A stretch of DNA of 64,000 nt from Orlajensenia flava. Its GTDB lineage: Bacteria > Actinomycetota > Actinomycetes > Actinomycetales > Microbacteriaceae. Location of the stretch: NCBI RefSeq assembly GCF_004801905.1, contig NZ_SSSN01000014.1:91928-155927 (forward strand), read 5' to 3'. A program made the position numbers and the translations under genes. The notes below the pieces were generated by a model. That model had not been told where the DNA came from. It did not search any database and saw nothing but the letters and a program-made list of their open reading frames with translations. Below are positions 1 through 7,598 of the stretch, one piece after another (within the stretch, counting starts at the first letter, position 1; every line of letters begins with the position of its first letter).

Positions 1-25
1 CCGTCGCCAGAAGCAGTCTCAGACC

Positions 26-403
26 ATGAAGCCCGAGACGGCGGCGAAGAAGCTCGGCATCCTGCTCGACGCTGCGCCCGACGAACTGCGCTCGGGCACG
101 GTCACCCGCGACCAGCTGGACGCATGGAACGCCGAACCGCCGGAGTGGCTCGAGGAGCTTCGCGCCAACGGCCCGCATCCGCGTCAGGTCGTCGCGGGCA
201 AGCTCGGGGTGTCGACCTCCGGGCTCGCGCGCGCGGGCGTCACCGAGCCGCTCACGACGGCCGAGATCAAGGGTCTCCTCGTGGCGCCGCCGGAATGGCT
301 GGTCGCCGAGCGGGCGGTGCAGGCCGAGGTGCGCGCCGAGCAGGTGCGCGTCAAGCAGCGCGACGCGGAGCGTGCCGCGAGGCGAGCAGCCGAGAGTCGG
401 TGA
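26..403 (+). CDS. DUF5997 family protein
   Basis: A 125-residue cytosolic protein that opens MKPETAAKKLGI and has two PPEWL-type motifs (around residues 38 and 89). The tail is strongly basic and Arg/Ala-rich, probably a coiled coil. The opening and the repeated PPEWL match the actinobacterial family DUF5997, whose function is unknown. The ATG at 26 is supported by a CAGTCT hexamer at 14-19, exactly six bases upstream, which would give a leaderless transcript; no Shine-Dalgarno is visible. It converges with the hydrolase gene that ends at 417. Only 25 bases precede it, so any upstream operon partner lies outside the window. Confidence 0.8.
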   Translation: MKPETAAKKLGILLDAAPDELRSGTVTRDQLDAWNAEPPEWLEELRANGPHPRQVVAGKLGVSTSGLARAGVTEPLTTAEIKGLLVAPPEWLVAERAVQAEVRAEQVRVKQRDAERAARRAAESR

Positions 404-416
404 GAGCCCGCATCCG

Positions 417-1052
417 TCAGGCGTAGCGATCGCGCAGGAACCGGACCGTGTCATCGAGCTCCGCCTGCGAGAGGGCGTGGCCGAGCCCCTCGTAGATGCG
501 CTCGGTCAGGGTCGAGTGTCCGGGCAGCCACGACTGGGTGCGATCCACGGATGAACGGGGGATCACCGGGTCGTCCGTTCCACGTCCCCAGAAGACCGGC
601 GGTCGCATCCTCGCCAGTTCATCGTCGTTCGGGCCGTCGGTCGCGGCGACGAACCCGGCCAGGACGGCCGCGAAGTCGAAGGTATCGGGGCGAGCGCGCA
701 GTAGTTCGAGCGCGATGGATCCGCCCTGCGAGAAGCCGAGCAGGCCGACGGATGCCGGTCGCGGGTCGAGGGCGTCGAGCCACGCGAGCACGGCGTCCGT
801 CGACTCGCGCACATCGTCGGGGCGCGCCGTGAAGCCGTCGTCCGAGTCGATCAGCTCGTACCAGGCCGCGCCGGCCCCTGAGGTGAGCGGTGCACGCACC
901 GAGGCGATCACCGGGGCCAGCGGCAGGTAGGGAGCGAGCGAGAACAGGTCGCCCTCGTGGGAGCCGTAGCCGTGCAGCAGGACGAGCAGGGGGCGGTCGG
1001 CGCGGTCAGCGGTGCCGGCCGACCAGAGTACGGCCGCGTCGTCGATCTGCAT
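417..1052 (-). CDS. alpha/beta hydrolase, phospholipase/carboxylesterase type
   Basis: A 211-residue soluble hydrolase of the phospholipase/carboxylesterase (acyl-protein thioesterase-like) family. Visible marks are the oxyanion-hole loop LLHGYGSHEGD near the N-terminus, the nucleophile elbow GFSQGGSIAL mid-protein, an acid region FWGRGTDDPVIP, and a catalytic-His region GLGHALS close to the C-terminus. Length fits the family. I take the ATG at 1052 (MQIDDAAVLW) because upstream residues in the longer frame are low-complexity and would run into the divergent gene at 1175. A GGATAGGGAG stretch directly precedes the ATG. The physiological ester substrate cannot be read from sequence. Confidence 0.8.
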   Translation of the reverse strand: MQIDDAAVLWSAGTADRADRPLLVLLHGYGSHEGDLFSLAPYLPLAPVIASVRAPLTSGAGAAWYELIDSDDGFTARPDDVRESTDAVLAWLDALDPRPASVGLLGFSQGGSIALELLRARPDTFDFAAVLAGFVAATDGPNDDELARMRPPVFWGRGTDDPVIPRSSVDRTQSWLPGHSTLTERIYEGLGHALSQAELDDTVRFLRDRYA

Positions 1053-1174
1053 CTCCCTATCCTCACACCCGTTGTCAGCCGCGCGCGTGCTTCCGCTCAG
1101 GAGAGGGTGGCTGCCTCGCCTCTCCGCATCCGATGCTCGAGGCAGGCGCAGCCCGGGATGCCAGAATGGGGCGC

Positions 1175-1756
1175 ATGAGCGTTCGCACCCCCGACCCCGA
1201 TCCGGATTGGTCATCGGAGCAGCCGCCCCAGCGCTCGGTCAATCCCGGCTGGCTGAGCGACATCGAGCTCGCCGAGGCCCGCGGCCGATTGCCCCTGCTG
1301 TACGTGGAGGCCATCCCGGTCCGCGTGGACGGCCTCGGCCAGGTGACCGAGGTGGGAGCCCTCCTGCGCGCCAACGCCGTCGGGGAGATCACCCGCACCA
1401 TCGTGAGCGGACGCGTCATGTACGGCGAGACGCTGCGCGACGCCCTCTTCCGTCACCTCGAGAAGGACCTCGGACCGATGGCGTTCCCGCAGCTCCCCGC
1501 GAGCCCGGTCCCTTTCACCGTCGCCGAGTACTTCCCGCTTCCCGGAGTGTCGGCGTTCACCGATGATCGGCAGCACGCCGTGTCGCTCGCCTACGTCGTG
1601 CCCGTCACGGGCACCTGCGAACCGCGTCAGGACGCTCTCGAGATCACCTGGATGACGCCCGCCGAGGCCTCATCCGATGCGATCGTGTCGGAGATGGAGG
1701 GCGGCCGCGGCACGCTCGTACGCCAGGCGCTCGCCTCCGTGGGCGCCCTGCGATAA
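1175..1756 (+). CDS. DUF4916 / NUDIX-like family protein
   Basis: A 193-residue protein of the actinobacterial DUF4916 family, which has a NUDIX-like fold. Recognisable family stretches are WLSDIELAEARGRLP, a HLEKDLGPMAFPQLP segment and the AEYFPLPGVSAFTDDRQHAV region. I do not see a full NUDIX box (GX5EX7REUXEEXGU), so pyrophosphohydrolase activity should not be assumed. The ATG at 1175 follows a CAGAAT hexamer at 1162-1167 by seven bases, suggesting a leaderless mRNA. The gene is divergent from the hydrolase at 1052 and is followed by a large inverted repeat at 1771-1841. Confidence 0.8.
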   Translation: MSVRTPDPDPDWSSEQPPQRSVNPGWLSDIELAEARGRLPLLYVEAIPVRVDGLGQVTEVGALLRANAVGEITRTIVSGRVMYGETLRDALFRHLEKDLGPMAFPQLPASPVPFTVAEYFPLPGVSAFTDDRQHAVSLAYVVPVTGTCEPRQDALEITWMTPAEASSDAIVSEMEGGRGTLVRQALASVGALR

Positions 1757-1770
1757 GCCAGCCGCACTGC

Positions 1771-1841
1771 ATTCAGGCAATAGTGCGCCCGTCAGGACGT
1801 TCTGGGGGATCGCCGCCTGACGGGCGTGCGTTCGCCTGAAT
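1771..1841. terminator. large two-part inverted repeat, possible bidirectional terminator
   Basis: ATTCAGGC at 1771-1778 pairs with GCCTGAAT at 1834-1841, and inside it GCCCGTCAGG at 1787-1796 pairs with CCTGACGGGC at 1816-1825. The structure begins 14 bases after the stop of the DUF4916 gene and lies inside the last codons of the minus-strand gene ending at 1773. It has no T-tract. It may terminate transcription from both sides. Confidence 0.5.
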
Positions 1842-2042
1842 CAGAGGTGCTGCCGGCGCCCCGTCGCCCATCCATTCCGCCCCCGGTCGCGGCTCGCCCG
1901 ACGGGGTGGGAGGCCGGAGGGCGACGGGCTCGAGGTTCTCGGTGAGCCCGGCGGCGTACGGCGCGGTGGCGTCGCCGGCCCGGAGCGCTGCCTCGTCCGG
2001 TTCCGGCCGGCTGGGAGTCTGGTCGTCGTTCACGGTACTCAT
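1773..2042 (-). CDS. small hypothetical protein, Pro/Ala/acidic rich
   Basis: An 89-residue protein of unknown function, rich in Pro, Ala, Gly and charged residues and probably disordered. No domain, signal peptide or membrane segment is visible. The start is well supported: GAGGAG lies six bases upstream of the ATG at 2042. The last ~23 codons coincide with a large inverted repeat at 1771-1841, so the C-terminus may have been set by where a terminator hairpin sits rather than by protein function. It lies downstream of, and on the same strand as, the nucleoside hydrolase gene, with a 123-base gap. Confidence 0.55.
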   Translation of the reverse strand: MSTVNDDQTPSRPEPDEAALRAGDATAPYAAGLTENLEPVALRPPTPSGEPRPGAEWMGDGAPAAPLIQANARPSGGDPPERPDGRTIA

Positions 2043-2165
2043 GGGCGGCTCCTCAGGGATGGTGCTTCGACACGGGGTGCAGCGTCGGGACCGCCGTGAA
2101 CAATCTGCCGTGACGCAGCCCGTGCGTCCAGTTCCACCGCGGAATCGCTCCCGGAATGGGGGTTA

Positions 2166-3113
2166 TCAGGCGCCGAGGACCGTCTCGAGGAAGAGGCCCG
2201 CCATCCGTTCCGCATCGACCTCGAGAGCCACCTCGACGTCGTGCCACGTGCCGACCGATCCGTGGAACGAGTCCTCGCCCGGGAGTTCACGGCGATCGAC
2301 GATGGTCTGTCCGCGAGAGTAGCCGCCGAGTTCGACGCGCACGGGATGGATCTCGGTGCGCAGCAGCTCGGGCGCGACCAGCGAGCAGACGGCGCCGGCA
2401 TCGCCGATCCAGCCGGTGTAGTGGTGATCGGGAGCTCGCGACACCCGATGCCCGAGCAGGTGGCCGACGACGCGCGCTCGGGCATCCGTCTCGCCGGCGA
2501 GACGTTCTGCCGTGTCGAGGGGGATGCTCACTCGGTTGAACACGTCGAGGCCGTACATGTAGCACGGCACGCCGGAATCGAGCACGATCGCCGCTGCCTC
2601 GGGGTCGTGCCAGACGTTGAACTCGGCGACCGCCGTGGCGTTGCCCTCGCCCGCCGATCCGCCCATGAACACGATGCGCTCGATGCGCGGGGCGAGGTCC
2701 GGGTGTGCCCGCAGGAGCAGGGCGAGATTGGTCTGCGGAGCGAGCGCGACGAGGGTGACGGGCTCGTCACTGGCGAGGAGGAGGCTGCGCATGAGGGCGA
2801 TGGCGCCATCCGGATGCGGCTCGCGCGCGCTCGGTGCCAGCTCGATTCCGCCCAGCCCGTCCTCGCCGTGCACGTGGGCAGCCGACCTCGGCGCCTCGAT
2901 CAACGGGCGCCGGGCGCCCCCGGCTACGGGGATGTCGGAGGCGCCTGCGACGTCGAGGATGCGCAGTGTGTTGGCGACGACCTGGTCGAGAGCGGCGTTA
3001 CCGGCGACGCAACTGATGCCGAGCACATCGATATCCGGATGAGCCACGGCGAACAGGATGGCCAGCGCGTCGTCGACCCCGGTGTCGACGTCGAGGATGA
3101 CGGGAGTCGGCAT
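2166..3113 (-). CDS. nucleoside hydrolase (inosine/uridine-preferring family)
   Basis: A 315-residue IUNH-family N-ribohydrolase that splits nucleosides into base and ribose. The N-terminal DVDTGVDDALAI is the calcium-binding Asp cluster of the family, followed by SCVAGN; later VFMGGS and AEFNVWHDPEAA are also characteristic. The C-terminal HHYTGWIGDAGAV replaces the more usual DPLAV block, so substrate preference may differ from the textbook enzymes. The gene begins two bases after the upstream GNAT gene ends (3116), so the two are almost certainly one transcript and translationally coupled. Confidence 0.88.
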   Translation of the reverse strand: MPTPVILDVDTGVDDALAILFAVAHPDIDVLGISCVAGNAALDQVVANTLRILDVAGASDIPVAGGARRPLIEAPRSAAHVHGEDGLGGIELAPSAREPHPDGAIALMRSLLLASDEPVTLVALAPQTNLALLLRAHPDLAPRIERIVFMGGSAGEGNATAVAEFNVWHDPEAAAIVLDSGVPCYMYGLDVFNRVSIPLDTAERLAGETDARARVVGHLLGHRVSRAPDHHYTGWIGDAGAVCSLVAPELLRTEIHPVRVELGGYSRGQTIVDRRELPGEDSFHGSVGTWHDVEVALEVDAERMAGLFLETVLGA

Positions 3114-3115
3114 GC

Positions 3116-3607
3116 TCAGCGGACGAGGCGGATCTCGTGGATGGTCTCGCCGAGGAAGGGCTCGTCATGGGAGACGCCGTCGGGCGTGAACCCGTTGCGG
3201 GTGTAGAAGCCGATGGCGTGCTCGTTGACGTCGGGCACCCACAGGTAGGCGGAATCCGCGCCGATCGCCGCGTCGAACAGAAGCTGCCCGATGCCCTGCC
3301 CGTGGAACTCGTCGAGCAGGTGCATGAAGTACAGCTCGCGGTCGCGCGGCGGTTCGGCGTCACGGGAGGGACCGGACCCGGCGAAGCCCACGATCTGGTG
3401 GTCGATGAGGGCGGCGAACAGCAGGTGATCCTCTCCCTGGCCCATCCAGTGGGTCCAGAGCTCGGCGAGGCGCAGGGGCGACAGTTTCGCGAGCGTCGCC
3501 TCGTCGACGATGCTGTCGTAATCCTCGTGCCAGCACTGCGCGTGAACGCGGCCCAGCATCTCGGCGTCGACGTCGCGGACGGGGCGAACAACTACCTCGG
3601 TGCTCAT
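3116..3607 (-). CDS. GNAT family N-acetyltransferase
   Basis: A 163-residue single-domain GNAT acetyltransferase. The acetyl-CoA pyrophosphate loop is EFHGQGIGQLL (QxxGxG-type), preceded by the beta-strand LYFMHL and followed by the family C-terminal AIGFYTRNGFTPDG. The acceptor is unknown. It is the first gene of a two-gene unit with the nucleoside hydrolase. The start at 3607 is supported by a TAGTCT hexamer (minus strand, 3615-3620) seven bases upstream of the ATG, which suggests a leaderless mRNA. Confidence 0.82.
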   Translation of the reverse strand: MSTEVVVRPVRDVDAEMLGRVHAQCWHEDYDSIVDEATLAKLSPLRLAELWTHWMGQGEDHLLFAALIDHQIVGFAGSGPSRDAEPPRDRELYFMHLLDEFHGQGIGQLLFDAAIGADSAYLWVPDVNEHAIGFYTRNGFTPDGVSHDEPFLGETIHEIRLVR

Positions 3608-3662
3608 GACTCCGAGACTAGGACGCCCCGCCCGCTACACGAAATCGAGGGACTGCGCGCGC

Positions 3663-3900
3663 CGGGCGAGTAGCGCAGAGGCGCAGCGGCTCCGCGCATC
3701 GAGGCCCTCGCACCTGCGACCGGCGGGTTTCGATACGCCTGCTCGCTGCGCTCGCGGGCTACTCAACCAGCGCTGGTCGAGTAGCGCAGACGCGAAGCGG
3801 CTCCGCGTATCGAGGCCCGTGCGTGGGGTTCGATACACCTGCTCGCGGCGCCGCTGGTCGAGTAGCGCAGACGCGAAGCGGCTCCGCGTATCGAGGCCCT
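3663..3900. repeat. intergenic palindromic repeat cluster (GTCGAGTAGCG family), locus 1
   Basis: At least five alternating copies fill the 313-base gap 3608-3920. Direct copies run CTGGTCGAGTAGCG, then a variable GCAGACGCGAAGCGGCTCC segment, then GCGTATCGAGGCCC (3771-3818 and 3853-3900; a diverged one at 3663-3709). Inverted copies run GGTTTCGATACGCC to GGGCTACTCAACCAGC (3725-3771) and GGTTCGATACACC (about 3827). Each direct/inverted pair could fold into a long hairpin. The cluster lies just past the 3' end of the DEAD-box gene. Related copies occur at 37464-37609 and 39490-39600. Confidence 0.85.
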
Positions 3901-3920
3901 CGCAGGTGCGACCGGCGGGC

Positions 3921-5456
3921 TCAGCCCTGCGCGCGGCGCGGGCCGCGACCCGAGGTCGAACCCGACGGGCGCACCAGGCTGCCGACCCGCACGGGCTGCG
4001 GCTCGGTGCGACGACGCTCGCGCTGTGCGCCGGTCGACTGGCTGCCGCGGCTCTGACCGGTGCCCTGCTTGGGAGCGTTGGCGCGAGCCTCGGTCGGACG
4101 ACCGGAGCGGTCCCGACGTGCGGGAGCGGCATCCGTCGACGCCGTGCGAGCCTGGCCGCGACCCTGCTGGCCGCGACCCTGGGCGCCGTCGCGCCCGGCA
4201 CGCTTGCGCTGGGCGTTGGCGCCCTGCGAGCGGCCGCCGCCCTGCTGCTGCTGGGGAGCGCGCGGTGCGGGCTTGACGTAGGCGGCGACCTCGCCGACGA
4301 GCGAGCTGACGGCAGCCGACTCGTGCGTGACGGACTGCGGGGTCACCGTGATGGCGGCCTTGCGCATCAGCGTCTTGAGGTCGGAGCGCTGCGCGGGGGT
4401 GATGACGGTGACGACATCGCCCTCGCTGCCGGCGCGGGCGGTGCGGCCCGAGCGGTGCAGGTAGGCCTTGTGCTCCATGGGCGGGTCCACGTGGACGACC
4501 AGTTCGACGTTGTCGACGTGCACGCCGCGGGCGGCGACGTCGGTCGCCACGAGCACGCGCACCGAGCCGTCACCGAACGCGGCGAGGTTGCGGTCGCGCT
4601 GCGGCTGCGAGAGGTTTCCGTGCAGGTCGACGGCGGGGATGCCCGAGTCGGTCAGCTGCTTCGCGAGCTTCTTGGCGTGGTGCTTGGTTCGCATGAAGAG
4701 GATGCGGCGGCCGGTTCCGGATGCCAGCGTGTTGACCAGCAGGCGCTTTGACTCGAGGTCGGACACCTCGAACACGTGGTGGGTCATCGCGGCGACGGGG
4801 GAGTTGGCCTCGTCGACCGAGTGCAGCACCTCGTTCTTGAGGTAGCGGCGCACGAGCTTGTCCACGCCGTTGTCGAGGGTCGCCGAGAACAGCATGCGCT
4901 GGCTGCCCTGAGGCGTCTTGTCCATGATGCGCGTGACGACGGGGAGGAAGCCGAGGTCGGCCATGTGGTCGGCCTCGTCCAGCACGGTGATCTCGACGGC
5001 ATCGAGGGTCACGAAGCCCTGCTTCATGAGATCCTCGAGGCGACCGGGGCAGGCCACGACGATGTCGACGCCGGCGTTGAGCGCCTCCACCTGGCGCTTC
5101 TGGTTGATGCCGCCGTAGATGGTGGTGGTCTTCAGGCCGTAGGCGGCTGCGAGCGGCTCGAAGGTCGCGGCGATCTGGGTGGCGAGCTCGCGCGTGGGGG
5201 CGAGCACGAGGCCGAGGGGACGGCCCGCGCGACGCTTGCCGCCGGCAAGCGAGGTACCGAGGCGGGCGACCATCGGAAGGGCGAAGGCCAGGGTCTTGCC
5301 CGAGCCCGTCTTTCCGCGGCCGAGCACGTCGCGTCCGGCGAGGGTGTCGGGGAGGGTGTCGAGCTGGATGGGGAACGGCTCGGTCTTGCCGTCCGCTGCG
5401 AGGGTCGCGACGAGGGGAGCGGGAACTCCGAGCGCGGCGAAAGTGGGGGAGGTCAT
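3921..5456 (-). CDS. DEAD-box ATP-dependent RNA helicase
   Basis: A 511-residue RNA helicase. In order: Q-motif region FAALGVPAPLV and FPIQ, Walker A GRGKTGSGKT, motif Ia PTRELATQI, motif II DEADHM, motif III SAT, and motif VI HRSGRTARAG at the end of the second RecA domain (about residue 350). The last ~120 residues are a basic Gly/Gln/Arg-rich tail of the kind that binds RNA in cold-shock and ribosome-assembly helicases. The gene has an unusually long upstream gap on its own strand (5457-5879), consistent with a regulated 5' leader. The ATG at 5456 has only a weak AAAGA upstream. Confidence 0.93.
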   Translation of the reverse strand: MTSPTFAALGVPAPLVATLAADGKTEPFPIQLDTLPDTLAGRDVLGRGKTGSGKTLAFALPMVARLGTSLAGGKRRAGRPLGLVLAPTRELATQIAATFEPLAAAYGLKTTTIYGGINQKRQVEALNAGVDIVVACPGRLEDLMKQGFVTLDAVEITVLDEADHMADLGFLPVVTRIMDKTPQGSQRMLFSATLDNGVDKLVRRYLKNEVLHSVDEANSPVAAMTHHVFEVSDLESKRLLVNTLASGTGRRILFMRTKHHAKKLAKQLTDSGIPAVDLHGNLSQPQRDRNLAAFGDGSVRVLVATDVAARGVHVDNVELVVHVDPPMEHKAYLHRSGRTARAGSEGDVVTVITPAQRSDLKTLMRKAAITVTPQSVTHESAAVSSLVGEVAAYVKPAPRAPQQQQGGGRSQGANAQRKRAGRDGAQGRGQQGRGQARTASTDAAPARRDRSGRPTEARANAPKQGTGQSRGSQSTGAQRERRRTEPQPVRVGSLVRPSGSTSGRGPRRAQG

Positions 5457-5879
5457 GCTGGTGTCTTTCGAGACGAGCCGAAGCGCAGGTGTACGCGGTC
5501 ATCGGCAGGATGGCGAAGGTGCCGGGGGGCACATCCGTTCGCCGTATGAAAGTGTCGATCGATGTGCGGGGCGAACCCGGCGCTCACCGTGAGAAAGCGT
5601 TCCACGACGCAGGAAACGCGAGTATCCGCGTTCACAAGTGACTTCAGCCTACCGGATCGGGCTGTACCCCGACTGTGAGCGCCACAGCTCCCTACGTGAG
5701 AATTCCTCGATGTCGCTCAGGCTCGCCGCGCATTATGAGCATTCTCCGGCGAGTCGCAGGATTTTTCGCGCCATACCGGGGTTCTTATGACACTATCTAC
5801 CTGCGCTCATCACCCATTACGGGTGAGGCGGGGGCTCCCTTGTCCGTTCGGGTCGGATGAAGGTGAGCCCCATCTCTCG
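5457..5879. other. 423-base intergenic region upstream of the helicase
   Basis: Non-coding gap between two minus-strand genes. Near its right end are two hairpins that could terminate the DUF1684 gene: TCACCC/GGGTGA around 5810-5826 and GGGGCTC/GAGCCCC at 5831-5871. The rest should hold the helicase promoter and leader. A TAGGCT (minus strand, about 5646-5651) could be a -10 box, but I see no matching -35. No small ORF is convincing. Confidence 0.4.
5831..5871 (-). terminator. possible terminator of the DUF1684 gene
   Basis: GGGGCTC at 5831-5837 pairs with GAGCCCC at 5865-5871 around a 27-base loop, starting nine bases past the stop of the minus-strand DUF1684 gene. There is no clear U-tract, so this is a moderate call. 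Confidence 0.4.
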
Positions 5880-6515
5880 TTAACGGGAGCGCGACATCAG
5901 CTCGCCGACGCCCACTTCGGCGCTCACGGTGTTGCCGGGCGGCGCGAGCGGGCACTCCCACGACGGGTCGTATGCACACGACGGGTTGTATGCGAAATTG
6001 ACGTCGATCACGATCGAGTCGTCATCCGCTCCCGATCCCAGATCCGACCCCTTCACGGTGTCGAGCAGGTAACGCCCGCCGCCGTAGCTGCCTCCCGGCT
6101 TTCCGGCCAACGCATCCTTCACGGGAACGAACAGTCCGCCGCCGTAGCTGGTCAGCCGCCAGACATCGAGCGACCCGACGTAGGGGATGTGCACCGACCC
6201 GACCAACGAGAAGACGATGGTGCCGTCGGTCGACGTGTCGATCGCGAGCTTGTGCGGCTCGTCTGCACGGTGGACCTCGAGCTCGAAGCGCCAGTCGGGG
6301 TCGTACGAGCCGACGGGCAGACCCGTGAACGCGGCCCGATCGTCGGGCAGGAGCGGGGACGACGGATGCCCGGCGAACAGCTCGTCGCGACCGGAGCGCC
6401 AGAGATCGTGGCCCGCCCTCGGGTCGTGGACACTGAGCTGCCGTACGGCCGCGTACAGGCCGAACACGCGTCTGCGCCAGTCGGCCAGTTGGAGGGCTCC
6501 GATGCTCGCACTCAT
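5880..6515 (-). CDS. DUF1684 domain-containing protein
   Basis: A 211-residue protein of family DUF1684, which has no experimentally settled function that I can state. Diagnostic parts are the repeated Gly-rich GGGRYLLDT segment and the C-terminal FAYNPSCAYDPSWECPLAPP, followed by the NTVSAEVGVGE block, the most conserved part of the family. There is no signal peptide. The start is well supported: TAGCCT (minus strand, 6522-6527) lies exactly six bases before the ATG, giving a leaderless transcript. It is divergent from the EVE-domain gene, whose -10 lies only about 30 bases away. Confidence 0.82.
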   Translation of the reverse strand: MSASIGALQLADWRRRVFGLYAAVRQLSVHDPRAGHDLWRSGRDELFAGHPSSPLLPDDRAAFTGLPVGSYDPDWRFELEVHRADEPHKLAIDTSTDGTIVFSLVGSVHIPYVGSLDVWRLTSYGGGLFVPVKDALAGKPGGSYGGGRYLLDTVKGSDLGSGADDDSIVIDVNFAYNPSCAYDPSWECPLAPPGNTVSAEVGVGELMSRSR

Positions 6516-6569
6516 GTCGAGAGGCTAGCGCAGCGCACCGATGGCAGGCGGATGCAGCAGAATCGAGGC

Positions 6570-7031
6570 GTGGCGATCAGATTCTGGCTCGGCGTCGTTC
6601 AGCGCGAGCACGTGATGCGGGGAGTGGCGCAGGGCATCGCGCAGTTCAATCACGGGTCGAAAGCCGCGGTGGGCCGGCTGCGCGAATCGGATGGCGTGGT
6701 CTATTACTCACCTCGCACCAGCTACCCCGATGGCGAACCGTTGCGCGAATTCACGGCCATCGGACGCGTCGCGGACGGCGAGGTCTACCAAGCCTCCGAG
6801 GGGCCGACGATGACGACATCGGGCGGCGAACCGTTCCGCCCGTGGCGCCGACGGATCGACTGGGATCTCGATGCGGTGGCGGCGCCCATCCGCCCGCTGG
6901 TTGGCATCCTCGAGTTCACGGCAACGCCGAACTGGGGCTATGCGCTGAGACGCGGGCTCATCGAGCTCTCGCGACACGACTTCGACATCATCCGCGCCGA
7001 GATGCACGGCGGGGCGCCGCACGTCGGATGA
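6570..7031 (+). CDS. EVE domain-containing protein (UPF0310-like)
   Basis: A 153-residue protein with an EVE/PUA-like fold. The features are the opening RFWLGVVQREHVMRGVAQG, the central LREFTAIGRVADGEVYQ, and WRRRIDWD leading into IRPLVGILEF. EVE proteins bind modified bases in DNA or RNA, and UPF0310 members are small stand-alone versions. The GTG at 6570 is chosen because CAGAAT (6558-6563) sits six bases upstream and the protein then starts exactly at the domain. Its TGA (7029-7031) abuts the convergent SRPBCC-like gene with no gap. No restriction gene is adjacent, so a defence role is not indicated. Confidence 0.8.
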   Translation: MAIRFWLGVVQREHVMRGVAQGIAQFNHGSKAAVGRLRESDGVVYYSPRTSYPDGEPLREFTAIGRVADGEVYQASEGPTMTTSGGEPFRPWRRRIDWDLDAVAAPIRPLVGILEFTATPNWGYALRRGLIELSRHDFDIIRAEMHGGAPHVG

Positions 7032-7535
7032 TCAGGGCGCGTCCTCGTCGACGTCGACCCCGATGTCGTGGCGCCACCCGGGGGCGAGCTGTCGCAACCG
7101 GATGCCGCGCCACTGCCAGAACGCCCAAGTCGGGTACCAGGCGGCGATGCCCAGTCCGCCGGCGCCGAACTCGAGCCGGTCGCGATAGAGCGTGCGCCCG
7201 TCCGGCGCGGCCGAGACCGCCATACGGTGATGCCATGACGTGAGCGCCGCCATCAGGCCGGTCCGTCCGCCGCCGGTGTCGCTCACCATCCGCACCCCAT
7301 CCGGCAGCCGATCGAACGAGAGGTCGATGATGTCGCGCCCGACGGGGATGGCTCCGAAGGCGAGCGCATCGACGTGGTGCGGGCCGGGCGTCCAGCGGGT
7401 GGGGAATCCGCCGGCATCCGCCGAGTCGAAGTCGAGCCATGGCGCCACGACCTCGCGGAACACGGCGGGGCTGCGAAGCGCATGCCACGCGGCGTCGACA
7501 TCGCAGTCGAGGACGAGCTTGAGCATCACGAGCAT
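7032..7535 (-). CDS. SRPBCC/polyketide-cyclase-fold protein
   Basis: A 167-residue protein that opens MLKLVLDCDVDAAWHALRSP, the usual start of a START/SRPBCC ligand-binding fold. It continues with a Trp-rich central half and ends in an acidic tail. The ligand is unknown. The start is uncertain: ATG codons near 7559, 7535 and 7526 are in frame and none has a clear ribosome binding site; 7535 places the first strand close to the N-terminus. The 3' end abuts the EVE-domain gene tail to tail. Confidence 0.6.
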   Translation of the reverse strand: MLVMLKLVLDCDVDAAWHALRSPAVFREVVAPWLDFDSADAGGFPTRWTPGPHHVDALAFGAIPVGRDIIDLSFDRLPDGVRMVSDTGGGRTGLMAALTSWHHRMAVSAAPDGRTLYRDRLEFGAGGLGIAAWYPTWAFWQWRGIRLRQLAPGWRHDIGVDVDEDAP

Positions 7536-7598
7536 GGCTCGAGCGTAGGCGTTCGTCATGCACGGGCACGGGGGCTTGCAGGTGCCTACGATGACGGG

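Noticed and set aside
417-1214. Longer start for the alpha/beta hydrolase at 1214
   Set aside because: It would overlap the divergent DUF4916 gene start and add a low-complexity leader not seen in the family.
6570-7031. EVE-domain gene as part of a modification-dependent restriction system
   Set aside because: It is a small stand-alone EVE protein with no nuclease, GTPase or methylase nearby.
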